A stretch of 64,000 nucleotides of DNA, taken from assembly GCA_010093685.1 (NCBI GenBank), contig MU006253.1:1-64000 (forward strand). Direction: 5' to 3'. The stretch comes from Ophiobolus disseminans (Eukaryota; Ascomycota; Dothideomycetes; Pleosporales; Phaeosphaeriaceae). Position 1 is the first letter of the stretch. Every line of letters starts with the position of its first letter. Both the position numbers and the translations under genes were made by a program. The notes below the pieces were generated by a model. It made no database searches, was not told the DNA's origin, and saw nothing but the letters and a program-made list of their open reading frames with translations. This document shows positions 21,851-31,718 of the stretch, one piece after another.

Positions 21851-23675
21851 TCAATCCCGCCTCACCCATCTCAGCCCCACAGTTCCCGGATTGACCATTT
21901 CATGCAACATATGACCCTGATGATCGACCTTCAGACTAGTTTTCCACGCTCGTTTTTGTGCCTCATCAAGATTTTCTCCCTCTTCAGGTACGACCTCCAC
22001 TCTCCAGTTCCTGAATAGTCCCGCTAACACAGCGACAAGCTCGGCCTGCGAAAAGCGCTTTCCAGGACAAACACGCTGACCCCACGCCCATGGTATGAAG
22101 TGCTCTGAGGTATCGGCTGCCAACACTTCTGCATCGAATGAGTCGTTCTTGTCATCGTGAGTCGCGGAGTTGATGTGCTGTTCCGGGTTCCAGGCGAGCG
22201 GATCTTTGCCCCAGTATTTGGGATGCGAGTGAAGGGCGGGAAGAGAGCAATGGACTGAAGTTCCTGCTGGGATGATATACGTCTTGCCATTTACAACTAA
22301 CGGCTGCGGAGTCGGACCAGTGGTCTTGACGAGCTGAGAAAGCGGGTGGCATATTCGCAGCGACTCATACTAAATGATGTAAGTATCAACATAGTACACC
22401 AAATTGAATGTGATTTTACTTACAATTACAGCGCCACAGCGCTTCAACCTCTTCAAGTTGTCGTAGCTCCATGACTCGGGATCGCTGTCAGGTAAGTAAT
22501 GCTGCAATTCCTCAGCAAGCCAGTCTTGCGTTTGAGGATTCGCAGACAGGTGGGTGATCAAATTTGTCAATGCGATTGCTGTCGTATCGTTGCCGGCGAA
22601 GGCATACACGAAGAGGTTGCTGATGATTTCTTCCTCAGTCATGTTGACCTTTCGACTCTCGTCCAGCGACTTTCCATCGTCAGACTCTTCGCATGCGCGC
22701 ACTAGACGCGCAACGAGATGTTGCCGGTCCGTCTGTCCGTGCTGCATATACATTCGCTCCTCGTCCATCAGGCCAAGAAGATAGGATCGGAATGTGGCCA
22801 TCGCTTCAGCAGCGCCTTTCCACGATTTGGGCGTCCACCTAGCCTTCAAGCCTTCTTCGCCGAGGATAAAGATTTGGATGATAGAGCTTAGAATAGTCGA
22901 TAACGAAGCCCGATACATGTAAGACTTGTCGTCGATATGTCGGTTTGAGCTCTCTTCAGCCTGGCCTTCGAAGGAATACACCTTGTTGAACAATGCCGCA
23001 GCAAGAACGTTGAGCGTGAAAATCTTGGTATCATCGGAGGTTGAACGAATGGGCTGTTGGGATCGTTTCGTCCAGTACTCCAACATGCCTGTCTATGGTC
23101 AGTAATCACACTAATCATTTCAGAGAGTGATATTGCCTGCCTTTCGCTTGTACCAATGACTGGCTCCAGACTAATTCGTTATTCTTCTCGGTAAACGTGA
23201 CACCTGTCATTTTGCGATGCCGTTGCCATTCCTGGTCATCCGTCGTCGACAGGTTCTTGCCGTACACGTTCAAGACAGCCATTTCCTCCATGTTGCGTCG
23301 AAAATCGGTGCGCCTCTGGAGTATATCATAAATAATTTCGGCGTCTGCGACACAAAGTTGCAGACCGCCCGGGTGGATCACAAGAACCACGTCGCTATTT
23401 GCGAACTCATGCACTTCCGCGCGCGAGTTGGCTTCCCACCCATAGGAGTAAATTCGAGAAAGGTTTTCACTCGCAATGCCGAAGCGTTCGCAAAGCCGGA
23501 CAAAGGAACTGCCATATAGTAGCCAGAAGGGGTTGATAGGGGATATCCAGCGCTCAAGGTAAGGAAGGCCAGTTGCCTTCGCCTTTGCGCGATTATGAGC
23601 GAGAGATTGTGCGTTCCATAATACCAACGCTGCAGGAAGGGCGAGCAGTGTGATAAGCACCGTCAGCATTGCCAT
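21851..23675 (-). CDS. Cytochrome P450 monooxygenase, membrane-anchored
   Basis: Three exons, 23675-23141, 23088-22424 and 22369-21851, give 572 residues. ATG 23675 begins a hydrophobic ER anchor (MAMLTVLITLLALPAALVLW); upstream codons in frame are not ATG. Landmarks in order: the C-helix WxxHRK-like WQRHRKM, the I-helix oxygen-binding motif AFAGNDTTA, the ExxR motif ESLR immediately after intron 2, and the heme-binding FIPWAWGQRVCPGKRF with the axial Cys near residue 500. Intron 2 (22423-22370) is a standard GT-AG of 54 nt. Intron 1 (23140-23089, 52 nt) begins with GC rather than GT, and only this choice keeps the frame (LVQAKG joined to MLEYW). The P450 family uses NADPH-P450 reductase to hydroxylate small molecules; the substrate is unknown. 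No polyketide, peptide or terpene synthase lies nearby, so it is an orphan P450 here. Confidence 0.93.
23089..23140 (-). other. GC-AG intron in the P450 gene
   Basis: The intron starts GCAGGC after AAAG, has branch ACTGAC and ends AGACAG. The GT dinucleotide 14 nt upstream (GTACAA) cannot be joined to either nearby acceptor without breaking frame. Confidence 0.75.
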
Positions 23676-24953
23676 GATAGCTGTTGATCCCAAGGTCTGG
23701 ATCAATCGATAGCGGAGCAAGATTGGCAGAAAAGGGAAGGATATACGGAGTTCGTTGCCTTGTCTCTGTTGATGTAGCAGTTACCCAGCAATTTAAACCT
23801 AAGGTAGGTCCAGCTTACTAATCTGCGAGTAGGAGCAGGACGCCTGAAAGCAAGATTAAGGCGCACACGCCATGTTATGTCCGCAGCTCCTCCTGAAGAT
23901 GCGTATTGCTCTTCACCCCCATTACTATGTCACATCCCTCTCGATGAGTTCGTCATCACCCGGCATAAAAATGGCAAAAACATACAACAGCAGGTATTCG
24001 CCAGTGGTCACCCGCCTGACTACTAACCTGCCGGTATTCTGCTTAAATGTTGCTGAGCGGACGGGAGCATTGCATTAAGAAAGTCCTATGGTCTTATGTG
24101 AAAGGTAACGACATGTTGAGATACATGTACTGATTTTCGAAAAGAGCGCCTCGCCTAAGAACTTGGAGTTCAGGGTCGTACAGGGGGTCCAATTGGTTAA
24201 GATCGACAAACCCCGGAGGACCCAAAATGTGGAGTTCCGAAAGTCAGGAGTAGAGTGATTGTTTCAGAAGATATCCGACTGATTTTGAGTGGGGTGCCTG
24301 ACGCACGATTTTGGGCGCGGGCGTTTCTAGGGTTGTTTCCGAGTCTATGATTTTGTACACTCAGTTGTGCACCTTCTACGAGAGGGCCATTCAATCCTTC
24401 AGAAGAACTCACCTTCCAATCTCGCTTGCGCCTTTCGAGAGAAAAGGGACGAAATTTATTACCTAGGTAGATTCGGCATCCATCCATTGCTGGCTAATCT
24501 CACTTAGTACTAGCAACCCGGATCCACTTCTAGATCGGACCGATAATCTCGATACCATCGGCTTCACCTGTGTCTTGTAGTGTTTCCCTAGAATGGCGCT
24601 AAGAATTTCATTGCGCACACGTGTCGACAACCTCGAGGAAGCAGTTTCGGAAAGTTAGAACACATCTGTCCCTTGAATATGTCTTCGGTTGGCAAAGGTG
24701 CAGTACGGAGATACGGTAAGTATATTTCTAAATAACGTTCCAGTAAGATTAGCTGGGTACCAAGAGTACCCAAGTAATCTTGCTTCAAATGAGTGTAAGA
24801 ATCGTTTCGCAACAACAAAATAAGACCAAACATTCCATCGCTGGTAAAATAATCATGCTTCCTGATAGACTGAAGTTGCACTCAACCGTGGCAATTTGTG
24901 TTGTGTTTGCATACCTCGTAACATCATCCCCTGCGTGTCAAGGAGCAGCAGCC
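23676..24953. other. Intergenic stretch without supported gene
   Basis: Holds the P450 promoter and somewhat AT-richer sequence with short frames only. No repeat or transposon end was recognised. Confidence 0.4.
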
Positions 24954-25436
24954 TTAGACACACCAGAGCTGCCAGCGACACAGCCCACCGACGTATTGGC
25001 AACGGCGGCATCTTCTATCCACAGTGCAAGAATAGCTTCTGGCGCAGAACTGGTAGCACCTGGATGCGCGTTCAAAGACATTGATATCGCGCTTCTTAGG
25101 GGGCGAAGGACACCTTTGTGCCTCCGTCCCCATCTCAGCACCTTCCGCACCGATGTTGGCCGCGGCTCCGGGAATCTGGGAGAGGTATTCGACGGACTTG
25201 CCGTTGCCCTTGAAGGTCTCCTCTGCAATGATGTTGTCGGTTACCGAGTCGTGAATTTTGATCGAGACGGTGGTTTCGTTGTAGAAGTAGCCAACGTAGG
25301 AGTTGTCTGACTCGATGGCCAACACGGTGTTCAGCTTCGCATGATCTTCTTCGGCAACGGTGTCAATGATAGAGAGCTGACAGACGGCCTGAGTGATGGC
25401 AAGCGCGGCCAGGACGATAGCGGTGAAGGATTTCAT
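24954..25436 (-). CDS. Small secreted protein with Kex2-type site and Cys-rich tail
   Basis: A single exon of 160 residues. Start 25436 (MKSFTAIVLAALAITQAVC) yields a signal peptide of about 19-20 residues; the upstream in-frame codons would bury it. The middle part (DTVAEEDHAKL, then GYFYNETTVSIKIHD, then ETFKGNGKSVEYLSQ) is shared with the next gene at 25.8-26.1 kb, so the two are paralogues. After an Ala/Gly linker comes PPKKRD (KKR at 114-116), a likely Kex2 site. The last 44 residues hold seven Cys (127, 131, 137, 143, 146, 153, 159) and many Arg, with a Trp-containing end. This pro-region plus basic, Cys-rich peptide layout is seen in fungal effectors and secreted peptides, but I recognise no named family and no activity is established. 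A TATAAAA box lies about 145 bp upstream. A possible leader intron just before the ATG ends in CTAAC plus CCCAG. Confidence 0.65.
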   Translation of the reverse strand: MKSFTAIVLAALAITQAVCQLSIIDTVAEEDHAKLNTVLAIESDNSYVGYFYNETTVSIKIHDSVTDNIIAEETFKGNGKSVEYLSQIPGAAANIGAEGAEMGTEAQRCPSPPKKRDINVFERASRCYQFCARSYSCTVDRRCRRCQYVGGLCRWQLWCV

Positions 25437-25578
25437 GCTGGGTATGTTAGCTTTGGTAAACTGCATGTGGAATGAAAGTACTTGCGTGAATCTTGGTAGT
25501 GGGTAGAGTCTGGATAGAAGTCTTGATGGAGGCTGGATAGAGGCTGGATAGTTAACAGAGGAAGGGAAACACGGGGAG

Positions 25579-25585
25579 TTTTATA
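25579..25585 (-). promoter_or_regulatory. TATA box of the small secreted protein gene
   Basis: TATAAAA reads on the minus strand about 143 bases before the ATG at 25436, a usual spacing for a strongly regulated fungal promoter with a leader of about 100 nt. No experimental start site is known. Confidence 0.4.
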
Positions 25586-25772
25586 GATCTCAAGGGGAAG
25601 TACAAGGTGCAGGAAGTATGGGGTGTATTCATAGATTTCGTGTAAGTGCACGAGGATGTCTGGTGCTCACTCCAATAATCCCCGCGGCTTAAACTAGTTC
25701 GCGGACCCCATGGCTCGTGTCTTGACCTTCGACAACTCGGTTCCTTCCAGACTGCCATTTGCATCGATTGAG

Positions 25773-26081
25773 TCATTTCTTTGGGTTGGCCTGAGATACC
25801 GGTCCGTCCAGGGTGAGTTCCTCGGGTCTGAGACGATATGGACCTTGGAGAAGGTACTCCATCGCCTTTCCAGTGCCTTTGAACTTCTTCTCCTCGATGA
25901 CCTCGTGCGTGTCCGCATTGTGGACTTTGAACCAGACGTGGGTCCTGTCGTAGAAGTAGCCGGAGTAGCAGTCGCCTCGGAGCAGGCTGTTTTCGAAAAA
26001 CTCGTCGTAGCTTGCCCTGTCCTCTTCGGCAATAGTGTCGCGCTCGGTAACGGCGTTTTCGATATTCACGCAAGCTGACAT
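25773..26081 (-). CDS. Leaderless paralogue of the small secreted protein
   Basis: From ATG 26081 the frame gives 102 residues (MSACVNIENAVTERDTIAEED onward). It aligns with its neighbour over DTIAEEDRAS, GYFYDRTHVWFKVHN and KKFKGTGKAMEYLLQ, in the same order and spacing. Unlike the neighbour it has no signal peptide and stops before any Kex2 site or Cys-rich tail, ending SQANPKK. It could be a cytosolic family member, a truncated copy, or a gene whose first or last exon I cannot see. The two genes are tandem on the same strand about 340 bp apart, so a local duplication followed by gain or loss of the tail is likely. Function unknown. Confidence 0.55.
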   Translation of the reverse strand: MSACVNIENAVTERDTIAEEDRASYDEFFENSLLRGDCYSGYFYDRTHVWFKVHNADTHEVIEEKKFKGTGKAMEYLLQGPYRLRPEELTLDGPVSQANPKK

Positions 26082-27109
26082 GGTGGATATAGACAAGGCT
26101 TGGTAGGATGTTTTGAGAATGTTGTAGTGGTGTTGGTTCTGTTGAACAACTCGCAAGATTGACCTGGTTATATCTTTACAAAAGGCGTCAATGACGTGGT
26201 GGTTGAGAGGAACGCTGAATGGGTCAGAAGCGAGAGGCGGATCGGTGAAGTTGAGTGCCCCACTTTCCCGATGCAATGCAAGTTAGTCACATGTTTCCTC
26301 CCCCTTACAACTTCCCGGCCACTGCACCTGCACACCATTCCCTAGCTTCCCCGTTGCGATGGTTCTTTCCTTCCAAGGTTTACTTCTCTTGCTACCCCGA
26401 GTTCGAGCGCTATTCTACTCCGTTCCCATTAGCCCCGAGCTCGCCGAGCTCGGTGTCGAATTGTTTCGGGTCCTCGGCGGTACTGTCTTGATGTCTCACT
26501 CAAAGCCACTTCGTACACTCAGCAACCCATGCTGAGGGACATGGGTTCATTGTGCTCCCCAAGGTCATCGACCAGAAACTACACAATGTCAGTGTGAGCA
26601 TAGAGTACCCGTGGAGATTCCAGATATGATCGCAGATCTAAAGTAGGAACACTCTGTAATCGAGCTGTCGATGTGTGAGTTCGTGATTGAGTGTTCAAAG
26701 ATCGCCACTTCTCTTGGCCGAGCTTACGTCAGCGCTAGCTTCTCCACCCCGCGACCGAGTAAAAGCCCCAAGGACATAAAATCAGCCTCCCGATGATTGT
26801 TTTAAATCATACTCTTCCCCACCAGATACTAGCATCTACCTTGCTTGTGTTGTTCCGCTCTGCACAACCCTGTTCGCACCTTGATGGCGCGTAGCACGAC
26901 AACGTCATTTCAGTCCCCGCATTCTGTCTATGGCTCTCAAGCAGCAGGCTGTTGTACCACCAAACTCGATACTATTATAGTGGAAGAAGTTAGCTTGTGC
27001 TACGAGATACCCACCACCATTCACATTCATCGATCAGACGCTGCAGGACAAGTCACGGGTCACCCGGAATAGCGAGATCGGTGGTTTCTCCAAAGCACTG
27101 TAAATCTAG
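26082..27109. other. Intergenic stretch upstream of the paralogue pair
   Basis: Promoter side of the 26081 gene, then sequence without supported frames. A short inverted motif around GAGCTCGCCGAGCTC lies near 26440; no function is assigned. Confidence 0.35.
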
Positions 27110-27250
27110 AATTTCGAAGAACTGGTCAAAGCACAAGAAAAGGTCTTGGAGATGGACGGCGTCAAGGAAATGAAGAGCTAGGCGGATGCAGCAGCGCGAA
27201 TTATCAGACCACTTGAACAAATCGTCCAAGACAAAGGTTCCGAGACATAA
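27110..27250 (+). pseudogene. Coding remnant with helical composition, one internal stop
   Basis: One frame reads NFEELVKAQEKVLEMDG and then KEMKS, a TAG at 27179-27181, and ADAAARIIRPLEQIVQDKG before TAA. The TAG is one G-to-A step from TGG (Trp). The composition is that of a charged helical protein, but nothing outside these 47 codons continues it convincingly. Family unknown; it may be chance. Confidence 0.2.
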
Positions 27251-28478
27251 CGATAAGCCTCAATTAGTGCACTAACAACTTCTCAACGATTGGATAGCAG
27301 GCGACCAACAAGGCTCTGCACCGTCACTTCGCGCAAAAGGTCCGATCCAAAGTAACCACGAAAAGCAGTTCCTGTGCAGTCTGCCAGACGCACACGAAGT
27401 GATCTAGCTTTTGCAAGAGATGATGACGATCGAATGGCAAAGCAGCCAGCATGTCAGCTGAGCGTAGAAAGCACTCTAAGCGGTAAGAAAGGCCGAGGGA
27501 AAGAGGGAGTCAGCCACTGCCAATACCGATCAATGCAACAACAATGGCATGACGAACATTGATGTCGACGCAATTAGCAAAGACGGCAGGCCGACCAAGA
27601 AGAAGCTGACGAGGAGGAAGAGTGCGACACTAACGAAAAATCGGTTATCTGTGAAAGGTACTGCGAGATGCCCTTTTCCACACGTACACTGCTTTGAGGA
27701 AGAAGCCTACAGCCACATTCTCATTTCTTCAAAGTTATCTTCATGGTTTCTAGGAAGCAATATGGCCGATGTCAGAATCTGATCCGCGCAGTCAAGGTAA
27801 TCGTGAAACAAGTGGTATAAGCATCAACTATGCTGTTAGTCATATGCGTTGATACTAAACCATCTAGGACAACGAGAACAAAACTTAGGTATCGAGACAA
27901 AGGCGTAGAAGAACTGTCTCACTCAAAGTGCAGTCGCAAATATTGAGTCTGAAAGAATACAATCGAGATGTCGCAGCATTCTAGCCTAGGAATGCATATT
28001 ACTCTTTCCCTATCTCTCCCGTCATCTCTATGCTCCACCATCATCCTTACCCTCCTAACCCTCGCCGCAACATACCCCTTCACCCCAAACGTTTCCTGCT
28101 CTCCTGTGCCACCATCGCCGCGCTCGTGCTGCCCCCGCACGCCACCGGCAGAGATATATGCATCACGGAGTGTGTGGGAGCGCGCAAGAAATGCGGAGCG
28201 TTCGCTATGTTGGGATAGAAGGCGACGGATTTGTGGTTCTTGATTCCAGGGAAGGCTATGGATAGCTTGGGTGGTGGGAAGAGGTGAAATTGTATAGCCT
28301 CACGGCATGATGATGTGTCAATAGCAAGATGGAAGTAACGGGCTGGAGGGCACCAGTAGCGTAAGAAGTATATAACCGACATATCTGAATGCATTGAAGA
28401 TATACACGACTCATCATTCCAATGCTATGAATTTCCTACTCGGACCACTATCTCATCGCCCTCCAAACCACACAGCTC
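27251..28478. other. Intergenic stretch, no supported gene
   Basis: Short open frames on both strands (for example Lys/Arg-rich 27549-27782) lack domains or splice structure. Confidence 0.35.
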
Positions 28479-28865
28479 TCACTCCTCCTCACCGTCCAGT
28501 GCCAACTTCTCCGCCACAACATCCACATCCTCCCAGATCGCGAACGGCGCTGCCTCCCACTGCTGCTCGACCTCTACCGGGGAATCGTCGCCAAGGGTGA
28601 GCTTGGCGCGGAACTTGCCGTCGCTCGACGGGATCTTGACCAGTTCTTGGAGGGGACCGGCACGCGGCTGCGATGGCGTGGCGATGTCGTCGGTGATGTG
28701 GTCTTTGGCCTGGTCAGCCGGAGCCTTGTTCTCGTCGTTGATGGGCTCGTCTTGAGCGAGCGCTGATGGCGTCAGTGCTTCTTCGGCCTTGATGTCGTGC
28801 TCGGTTGATGTAGCGGGGCGATTGAACGCCGTGCTGTAGGTGCGTTTGCGCTCGAGGTTGAGCAT
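28479..28865 (-). CDS. Hypothetical acidic small protein
   Basis: A single exon of 128 residues from ATG 28865. It opens with a basic patch (MLNLERKRTYSTAFNRP) and is otherwise acidic and rich in Ala, Asp, Glu and Pro, ending in an acidic cluster (EKLALDGEEE). The region ELVKIPSSDGKFRAKLTLGDDSPVEVEQQWE looks folded: alternating hydrophobic residues suggest two or three beta strands. No signal peptide or membrane helix is present, so a cytosolic or nuclear location is likely. I do not recognise it. It sits next to the 3' end of the BTB gene in the same orientation, with about 260 bp between. Confidence 0.5.
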   Translation of the reverse strand: MLNLERKRTYSTAFNRPATSTEHDIKAEEALTPSALAQDEPINDENKAPADQAKDHITDDIATPSQPRAGPLQELVKIPSSDGKFRAKLTLGDDSPVEVEQQWEAAPFAIWEDVDVVAEKLALDGEEE

Positions 28866-29125
28866 CGTGATGATGTAGAGTTTTTACTTGGTATGGTATG
28901 TGTAGTTGAATGAGTGGATGTCGTCTTCGAAGTATCTCGATGTAAGGGAAGATGTTGTTGCTGAAGAGCAGGTAATGGATTTTTGGAGATTGATATACCC
29001 TCCAGCAAACGCATCGTGGGCTTAGATATGCGGGAGATGAGCAGGGACTGGTCATGGGAGTTATTGTTTGAAACGGTTGGGAGTCGAGGTGAAGACGACT
29101 TTGGCGGTGGGTGAGGTGGTCTCTT

Positions 29126-30239
29126 TCACTTCCAGCGCGACGACATCTCCTCAAAAAGATCGGAACGGAACTCTGGCAATGAATCCATCGACTCGAACAC
29201 TAAAGCCATTGTCGTTTGATTGCCTGATATGAAGCCCTCGACATGATCGGCACATATCTTGATGACAAGGCGGCGCAACTCATCCGCACTCGCCCGCCGT
29301 GATGGTTGATAGATTGCTCGTATAGCTCGTAAGAGCTGCTCTTCGCTCCCATTAACCATCAAGACATGATTTGCAAGATCCCCAAACTTCTGGAGTGCAA
29401 GCTTTTTGAGCCCAGGACAGCCATAACGCTCGGCGAGCATATAAACGTCAACATGAGGGCGGAGTTCCGCAACTTCGTCTATAGCGGAGTCCATCTCTTG
29501 AGATCTGTCCGTATAGTCGAGCTGGTAGCAGTACTGCATCATTGCAGCAACGGCGTCAGAGTCGTCTGCGCTGAGATCGATGACATTCTTTGATGCCTTC
29601 TATCACTCGTTAGCTCCACGAAGTCGTCTGTAGTCAACTCCAACTTACGGGTGTCCTCATGATAGCACATATCCTTGAGAACCACCGAGAATGATGGCAC
29701 ATAATTGTCCGATCCACGTGGTACACATCGTCTTTACATTTAACCACCAAGTCTGAACACTGCCACTGCGAGGTCGAAGGGCGAATGGTAGGCAGCGACG
29801 CGACATGTGTACTCCATCGTAAAGTCTCCTCAGATGGCCGCCGCGGCCGTAGCGGTGGCTGCCGTTGCTGATACTGTGGCGGTGGTGGAGGAGGAGGGAG
29901 CTGCCGCTGATATTCTGCGTGGGGTTGCGACTGTGCCTTCTTATGAAATGGCTGAAACACCCGTGGTAAAGTAAACGAACTACCAGACAAGGTTTTCCGG
30001 TGCTGAGGTCTCCTCTTGGCGTCCACAGAACCAACAGACGATGCCGACGTTGAAGTATTTGAGGCAGTGGATGATGTACGATGAAGAGAAGACGCATCCG
30101 AAGAGGTGGTCGACAAGCGGGATCCGGCGTTTGAGCCGCTAACACTGTATCGCGTGGGACGATAGAGGTCTAATGGTGAACTGCTTTCGAATCAGCAGGG
30201 AGACAGGAAACTGGGATTGGCTACGCACATGCTGATCAT
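29126..30239 (-). CDS. BTB/POZ domain protein
   Basis: The core exons are about 30190-29649 and 29599-29126. Intron 29648-29600 (GTAAGTTG, branch CTAAC, acceptor GATAG) joins CAIMRTP to KASKNVIDL in frame. The N-terminal 100 residues are Ser/Thr-rich then Pro-rich (PPPPPPP) and disordered. The BTB fold starts at CSDLVVKCKDDVYHVDRTIMCHHSRWF and continues through NVIDLSADDSDAVAAMMQYCYQL, followed by the usual BACK-like helices (DVYMLAERYGCPGLKKLALQKF). The frame has no ATG near its start. A mini-exon at 30239 (MISI) joined over a roughly 45-nt intron (GTGCGT to CGAAAG) would supply one, giving about 330 residues. Such small fungal BTB proteins are thought to be adaptors, some for Cul3 ligases; partners are unknown. 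Confidence 0.8.
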
Positions 30240-31718
30240 TGGCGTAATAGACATCCTGTCGGCTTGGTGCTTCTGCGGATAGCGTATCCCGCGCTTGGAT
30301 GTCGTGATAAATATGGAAGTCACAAAAAGCCTCTATCGATATCAAGCTGAGCAACGCGAGAGGCCCGCAAAACCAGGTCAGGTCCATGCGGGTGCCATAT
30401 TGTATATGTTTACAGAAGCTCGACCGCCACCCAAGCGCCATAGCCCAAATCAACCCATGGTGCGTGGGTGTAGGGATGGGTAGAGGGAAAAGTCCACCTA
30501 GATTCCCGCAGTGTTAAGTGTGAGGTCGCATTCTATATGAAATAGATCATACCCGCCAATGAGCGATGGCAGCGGTATTAAGCTCTACGGCGTGTGACCC
30601 AGATTTTGCGGCTTATCGATAGTGCTTAATACCGGTTTGTGGAACGAGAACAACCGATGCCGCTGAAGTCTGGGGAAGACTGGGGTAGCGCTCCCATCTT
30701 GCCTCTGGCAGTCCATTTTCGTGCTGGCAGCTGATGCCGACTTCCTCTTCAAGTCAGTTGGGGAGGCGCCGTTCCTTCACGTAGATTGTAGGCGGAGGAT
30801 GATGCATCGTTCCGCCAGTAGCCGATGCGGGCTTTAGCCATTGTGCCGCACCACATTGAGATGAAACCGCACTAGAGTTGTTCTCTGCATGTTCATCAAG
30901 ATGTTGCAGTAAAACATTTTCGTACGTGTCCACTTTGCTCGCCGGAGAATGAATATAACATTCGTATGACAGAAGTCGGTCAGATGTTAAGTCACTGTGG
31001 CTGCAGACAATCTGTGATTGCTTCTAGCATGCTGCGAAGGATGCACCGATGATTATTGTGAGAACGAAGGTAACAAGCCAATATTTCGGACAACATCGGC
31101 ATCCGTCGTGTCTGGAGGTAAAAGTGATAATGGGACAGGTGGCAAATGTAGTCGAGAAAGTGCCGAGTACAGCAATCCCATGTCGGTGCACAAAAAGGCA
31201 TGGTGATGTCATAGGGCGGCCCGACTCCGTCCACAAACGCTAGACACGAACGAGCTGTCAACGCGTCACAGCGCGTGTTTCTTCTCGCTGTCTTCTCCGC
31301 TCCCCAATAATTGGTAATGTGTGGCTTCTAGCTGCCGCTTACTACACAATTTGTGAAAGGCGTGCTGCTGGTGCAGCCAATGAGGTTGAGGCCGTTGTCA
31401 CTGCCGACCTCGAAGCAATCGGCAAGCATCGAGCTATGCAAGCATATCGACAAATCTCAGATTCCCGCCATGTCAACCAGGCGCGTTCTGGCCGGAGATG
31501 TACTGTGCTTGCTTGTTGATAGGGCAACGTAGCGAGAGGTCTGTAAGCGTCATCGAGCATATCCCACGTTGTGCAATGATGGAAGGCCGACGGAAAATCC
31601 CTTGGTGTCAGTGGCGACATCATAGGTCGTAGTATTTGGTATAAGAGGTAAACTGGGCTTAAATTTCCCCTTCTTTGCTTTACAAACACCACAAGTCTTC
31701 ACAAATATCGCTGTCACC
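30240..31718. other. Divergent promoter region between the BTB and catalase genes
   Basis: No supported gene. A perfect CCAAT palindrome (CCAATAATTGG) lies at 31304-31314, about 400 bp before the catalase ATG, and another CCAAT near 31375. These are potential binding sites for the fungal CCAAT-binding complex, which is known to control oxidative-stress genes in other moulds; the link here is inference. Confidence 0.45.
31304..31314. promoter_or_regulatory. Palindromic CCAAT element upstream of catalase
   Basis: CCAAT and its complement ATTGG share one central base, making an 11-bp perfect palindrome. This is an exact sequence observation; binding by the CCAAT complex is inferred. Confidence 0.3.

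Noticed and set aside
21851..31000. A secondary-metabolite cluster around the P450
   Set aside because: No synthase, transporter or pathway regulator lies within reach; the neighbours are HET, small proteins and BTB.
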